Origin: Mahella sp.
GTDB lineage: Bacteria > Bacillota > Clostridia > Mahellales > Mahellaceae
NCBI RefSeq assembly: GCF_020054945.1
Contig: NZ_JAIHAU010000005.1
Span: forward strand, 1 to 64,000
DNA length: 64,000 bases
Direction of reading: 5' to 3'
In this document: positions 60,587 through 64,000 of the stretch, piece after piece
Numbering within the stretch: the first letter of the stretch is position 1
Layout: every line of letters begins with the position of its first letter
Made by a program: the position numbers and the translations under genes
Notes under the pieces: model-generated
The model's database searches: none
The model's input: only the letters and a program-made list of their open reading frames with translations
Told to the model about the DNA's origin: nothing

Positions 60587-61951
60587 ATGGCAAAGAAATG
60601 GTCGGTTCTATTGATAGCGATGGCTTTGATGACATCGTTTGCATTGTTTGGTTGTAGTAATGCAGATGATACATCATCTAAGGACAACGCTTCGGCTGGT
60701 ACAGGAACAACTGACACATCTCAAAGCAGTGATAATGAAAAGGTCACTATGCGTATTACCTGGTGGGGCTCTCAGACACGACACGATCAAACATTGAAGG
60801 TCCTAGAAATGTTTCAGGAAAAGTATCCGAATATAACATTTGAGCCTGAATTCACGGCTTGGGACGGCTATTGGGAAAAGATCGCTACAGAAGCGGCAGC
60901 GGGAAGCTTGCCCGATGTTTGGCAGCAGGATTACCAATATATCGCACAGTACGCAAATAAAGGCCTGCTTTTAGATATGCAGCCATACGTAGATAATGGC
61001 AAGCTCGACCTTACAAACGTTGATCAAAACAGTATAGCCGGTGGAATAATAAACGACAAATTGTATGGCATTAATCTCGGCAATAATTCGCTGTGCATGA
61101 TCTATGATCCCGAAATATTTAAACAGGCTGGGGTAGCTGAGCCAACACCGGATTTAACGTGGGAGGATTACGTAAATACCGTTAAAACTATTCATGAGAA
61201 AACCGGGCTTTATGGCGATGAAAATATTCCTGGCAACTATTTTCATGGGTTAAATCACTATATACGCCAGCACGGCCCTGAGTACGATCTCTATTCTGAA
61301 GATGGCACAAAGCTTGGTTATGACAATGATAAATGGTTTGAAGAGTTTTTCAGTATGGAACTCGACCTTGTCAAGACAGGAGCCATACCGTTGCCTGAAA
61401 TAAGAAACGAGATAAAGACACCAGAAGAAGGTTTAGTAGTTTCTAAAAAAGCTGCTATGGTAGGCGCTATAAACAGCAATCAGATAGTAGCGGTTGCTAA
61501 TGCCGCCGGGCGCCCTTTAAAAATGACCTTATTGCCTAAAGCAAAGGATCAGGTAAGGGAAGGGCAATATATAAAACCATCTATGTTTTTCTCAATCAGT
61601 CAAGATACCAAATATCCCGATCAGGCAGTAGCTTTTGTGGATTACTTTATAAACGATATAGAAGCCAATAAAGTGATGATGGCAGAACGCGGCGTTCCTA
61701 TTTCTTCAAAGGTAAGGGAAGCATTAACACCCTCTTTGCCGGACGCGCAAAAGCAAATGTTCGACTATGTCGACCTTGTAATCGAAAATTCTTCTCCAAT
61801 AGGCCCCCCACAACCGGCAGGACACGCGGAAATAGATAAGCTCTTAAAGAGTTTGGAAGAACAGATATGTTATGAACAAATAACCCCCGCCGACGCTGCT
61901 ATAAAGTTTAGAGAAGAGGCAAATAAGATATTGGCTCAGAACGCTCAATAA
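60587..61951 (+). CDS. ABC sugar transporter substrate-binding lipoprotein
   Basis: LFGCSNADD lipobox; MRITWWGSQTRHDQTLKVLEMFQEKYPNITFEPEF. Confidence 0.93.
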   Translation: MAKKWSVLLIAMALMTSFALFGCSNADDTSSKDNASAGTGTTDTSQSSDNEKVTMRITWWGSQTRHDQTLKVLEMFQEKYPNITFEPEFTAWDGYWEKIATEAAAGSLPDVWQQDYQYIAQYANKGLLLDMQPYVDNGKLDLTNVDQNSIAGGIINDKLYGINLGNNSLCMIYDPEIFKQAGVAEPTPDLTWEDYVNTVKTIHEKTGLYGDENIPGNYFHGLNHYIRQHGPEYDLYSEDGTKLGYDNDKWFEEFFSMELDLVKTGAIPLPEIRNEIKTPEEGLVVSKKAAMVGAINSNQIVAVANAAGRPLKMTLLPKAKDQVREGQYIKPSMFFSISQDTKYPDQAVAFVDYFINDIEANKVMMAERGVPISSKVREALTPSLPDAQKQMFDYVDLVIENSSPIGPPQPAGHAEIDKLLKSLEEQICYEQITPADAAIKFREEANKILAQNAQ

Positions 61952-61960
61952 TAATACTTC

Positions 61961-61994
61961 CCGTTGCAAAGCAGTACGGTGTGCTTTGCAACGG
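61961..61994 (+). terminator. Intercistronic terminator/attenuator between substrate-binding protein and permease genes
   Basis: CCGTTGCAAAGCA/TGCTTTGCAACGG 13-bp arms followed by TTTTTT. Confidence 0.8.
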
Positions 61995-62027
61995 TTTTTT
62001 AACACAACATAAAGGGAGGCAAATATT

Positions 62028-62960
62028 ATGGTAAATATTCAAACCGTAAAAGATAAAAGGAAGGGCATAAATAAAAGCGGTTATAATAATTTGGCCGGTT
62101 ATGCTTTTATATCCCCTTGGCTTATCGGCTTTATTATATTTACGGTATTTCCGATGCTTTTGGCTTTATATTTTTCTTTTACAGAATATGATGTATTGTC
62201 TACGCCCAAATGGATAGGTTTAGAGAACTATAGGAATATGTTTACTTCAGACGACAGATTCAGAACAGCCCTTAGCGTCACATTCCAATATGTATTCACG
62301 GCAATACCCTTGCGTCTTATATTCGCTTTATTTATCGCAATGTTATTCGTTAAAAATCGCAAATTAGTACCGTTGTACAGAACTATATACTACCTTCCTT
62401 CCATAATAGGCGGCAGTGTCGCCGTAGCCGTTATGTGGCGCCAATTGTTCGGTGCTGACGGCGCTTTAAATGGCGTGTTATCTGCCCTGGGGCTATTAGA
62501 TAAACAAATAAGTTGGATAGGAAATCCTGATACCTCTCTTTGGACGCTTATCCTCCTTGCCGTATGGCAATTTGGCTCCCCAATGCTCATATTTCTCGCA
62601 GGTTTAAAACAAATACCATCGAGTTATTATGAATCGGCATCCATAGACGGAGCTAATGGGATACAGCAATTTGTAAAAATCACTTTGCCTATGCTTACCC
62701 CCATAATATTATTCAATCTGGTAATGCAAGTTATAAGCGGCTTCATGGCTTTCACTGAAAGCTATATAATAACCCAAGGCGGGCCGTTTGACAGAACGTT
62801 ATTTTATGCACTTTATTTGTTCCAGCAAGGCTTTCAGTTCTACAATATGGGCTATGCATGCGCTTTGGCATGGGTGTTGTTGCTGATTATGGGCGTCTTT
62901 ACAGCTATCATATTTAAGACATCCAATTATTGGGTATATTCTGAATCGAAGGGAGAATAA
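62028..62960 (+). CDS. ABC sugar transporter permease (MalF type)
   Basis: [38 protein letters not shown] loop. Confidence 0.93.
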   Translation: MVNIQTVKDKRKGINKSGYNNLAGYAFISPWLIGFIIFTVFPMLLALYFSFTEYDVLSTPKWIGLENYRNMFTSDDRFRTALSVTFQYVFTAIPLRLIFALFIAMLFVKNRKLVPLYRTIYYLPSIIGGSVAVAVMWRQLFGADGALNGVLSALGLLDKQISWIGNPDTSLWTLILLAVWQFGSPMLIFLAGLKQIPSSYYESASIDGANGIQQFVKITLPMLTPIILFNLVMQVISGFMAFTESYIITQGGPFDRTLFYALYLFQQGFQFYNMGYACALAWVLLLIMGVFTAIIFKTSNYWVYSESKGE

Positions 62961-62965
62961 AAACT

Positions 62966-63817
62966 ATGGGATTGCGCAAAGAAAAACGCATTTTCACCAC
63001 TATAGCTTATCACGGTTTTATATGGATATTTGGTTTTTTTATGATGTACCCGGTACTATGGCTGATAGCAAGCTCTTTTAAGGATGAAGCCGAAATATTC
63101 CAAAAGTCTTATTCATTGATACCGAGCTCCCTAAAATTTGATAATTATATGCAAGGATGGAAAGGTTTCGGCGGCATATCCTTTGGAACGTTTTTTAAAA
63201 ACTCTTTTGTAATAGTAATACTGTCTACTATAGGGCAGGTGGCATCTTCCGCGCTGGTCGCATACGGTTTTGCCAGGATTAAATTCGTGGGGCAAAGGGT
63301 CTTATTCGCCTGTATGATAATAACGATGCTGCTGCCTTCCCAGGTCCTAATGATACCGCAGTATATACTGTTCAGCAGGCTCGGGTGGGTTAACTCGTTC
63401 AGGCCTTTGGTCGTACCATCATATTTCGGTTATCCGTTCTTTATATTCTTGATGATGCAATTTATGGAGGGCATACCAAGAGAACTCGATGAAGCTGCGA
63501 GGATCGACGGATGTAATCAATGGGGCATATTCTTCCGTATATTGTTGCCCTTGATAAGGCCGGCAATGATCACATCGGCAATATTCTCTTTTTATTGGAA
63601 ATGGCAGGATTTCTTTGGGCCACTGTTGTATTTAAAGAAACCAAACCTTTATCCGGTTTCTTTAGCATTAAAGATGTTCTCGGATCCGGCTGCAGTCACG
63701 GATTGGGGCGCTATGTTTGCCATGTCCACCTTATCGTTGGTCCCGGTATTCATAATTTTTGTTATGTGCCAAAAATATATAGTAGAAGGCATAAGCACAA
63801 CCGGTTTGAAAGGATGA
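62966..63817 (+). CDS. ABC sugar transporter permease (MalG type)
   Basis: [35 protein letters not shown] loop. Confidence 0.93.
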   Translation: MGLRKEKRIFTTIAYHGFIWIFGFFMMYPVLWLIASSFKDEAEIFQKSYSLIPSSLKFDNYMQGWKGFGGISFGTFFKNSFVIVILSTIGQVASSALVAYGFARIKFVGQRVLFACMIITMLLPSQVLMIPQYILFSRLGWVNSFRPLVVPSYFGYPFFIFLMMQFMEGIPRELDEAARIDGCNQWGIFFRILLPLIRPAMITSAIFSFYWKWQDFFGPLLYLKKPNLYPVSLALKMFSDPAAVTDWGAMFAMSTLSLVPVFIIFVMCQKYIVEGISTTGLKG

Positions 63818-63823
63818 ATGTCC

Positions 63824-63860
63824 ATGCCTTATTCGGGCTCTCTTATCCCGAATAAGGCAT
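63824..63860 (+). terminator. Stem-loop after the permease gene
   Basis: ATGCCTTATTCGGG/CCCGAATAAGGCAT 14-bp perfect arms. Confidence 0.65.
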
Positions 63861-63939
63861 TCACCCCTGCTGCCGTGATCCCTTGCTTGACTGGGAAAGC
63901 ATAAAAAAGATATAATGTAAACAAAAGCGAGGTAGATAT

Positions 63940-64000
63940 ATGAGGAGATTGTTTTTAAATCTAAAAATAAGGGAAAGATTATTTTTGATACTATTCCTCA
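63940..64000 (+). CDS. Start of a membrane protein, probably a YesM-type sensor kinase (truncated by window edge)
   Basis: ATG preceded by GCGAGGT; MRRLFLNLKIRERLFLILFL resembles YesM N-termini. Confidence 0.5.
   Translation, partial: MRRLFLNLKIRERLFLILFL

Overview
The window reads as chromosomal DNA of an anaerobic, saccharolytic Firmicute. Gene content and family matches suggest Clostridia, possibly Thermoanaerobacterales/Mahella-like; the taxon is inferred, not searched. Most of it is glycan-utilisation operons: ribulokinase, GH31, GH42, GH106-like, GH4, GH32, sucrose phosphorylase, GH94 and GH127 genes, plus three ABC sugar-transporter sets with YesM/YesN or LacI regulators. Housekeeping blocks are also present (dnaX/ybaB/recR/yaaL/bofA, leuB, niaR), with a class B sortase and a repeat-rich surface protein. 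The strongest non-routine signals are as follows. (1) A ~2.56-kb mobile element (21983-24546) has imperfect terminal inverted repeats and a perfect 9-bp target duplication. It carries a DUF4338 (DruA-like) gene overlapping a DDE transposase that appears internally deleted. (2) A ~0.55-kb leader lies between a consensus promoter/LacI-type operator and the sucrose-transporter gene. It contains several nested long-range complementary helices and may be a large structured RNA. (3) Several genes look rearranged or truncated: ybaB lacks its N-terminal helical region, niaR has a chimeric 3' end, and the surface-protein gene is broken at a 99-bp exact repeat. (4) A UroD-family methyltransferase fused to a thioredoxin-like domain is coupled to a COG0523/CobW GTPase. 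No rRNA, tRNA or CRISPR array was recognised.
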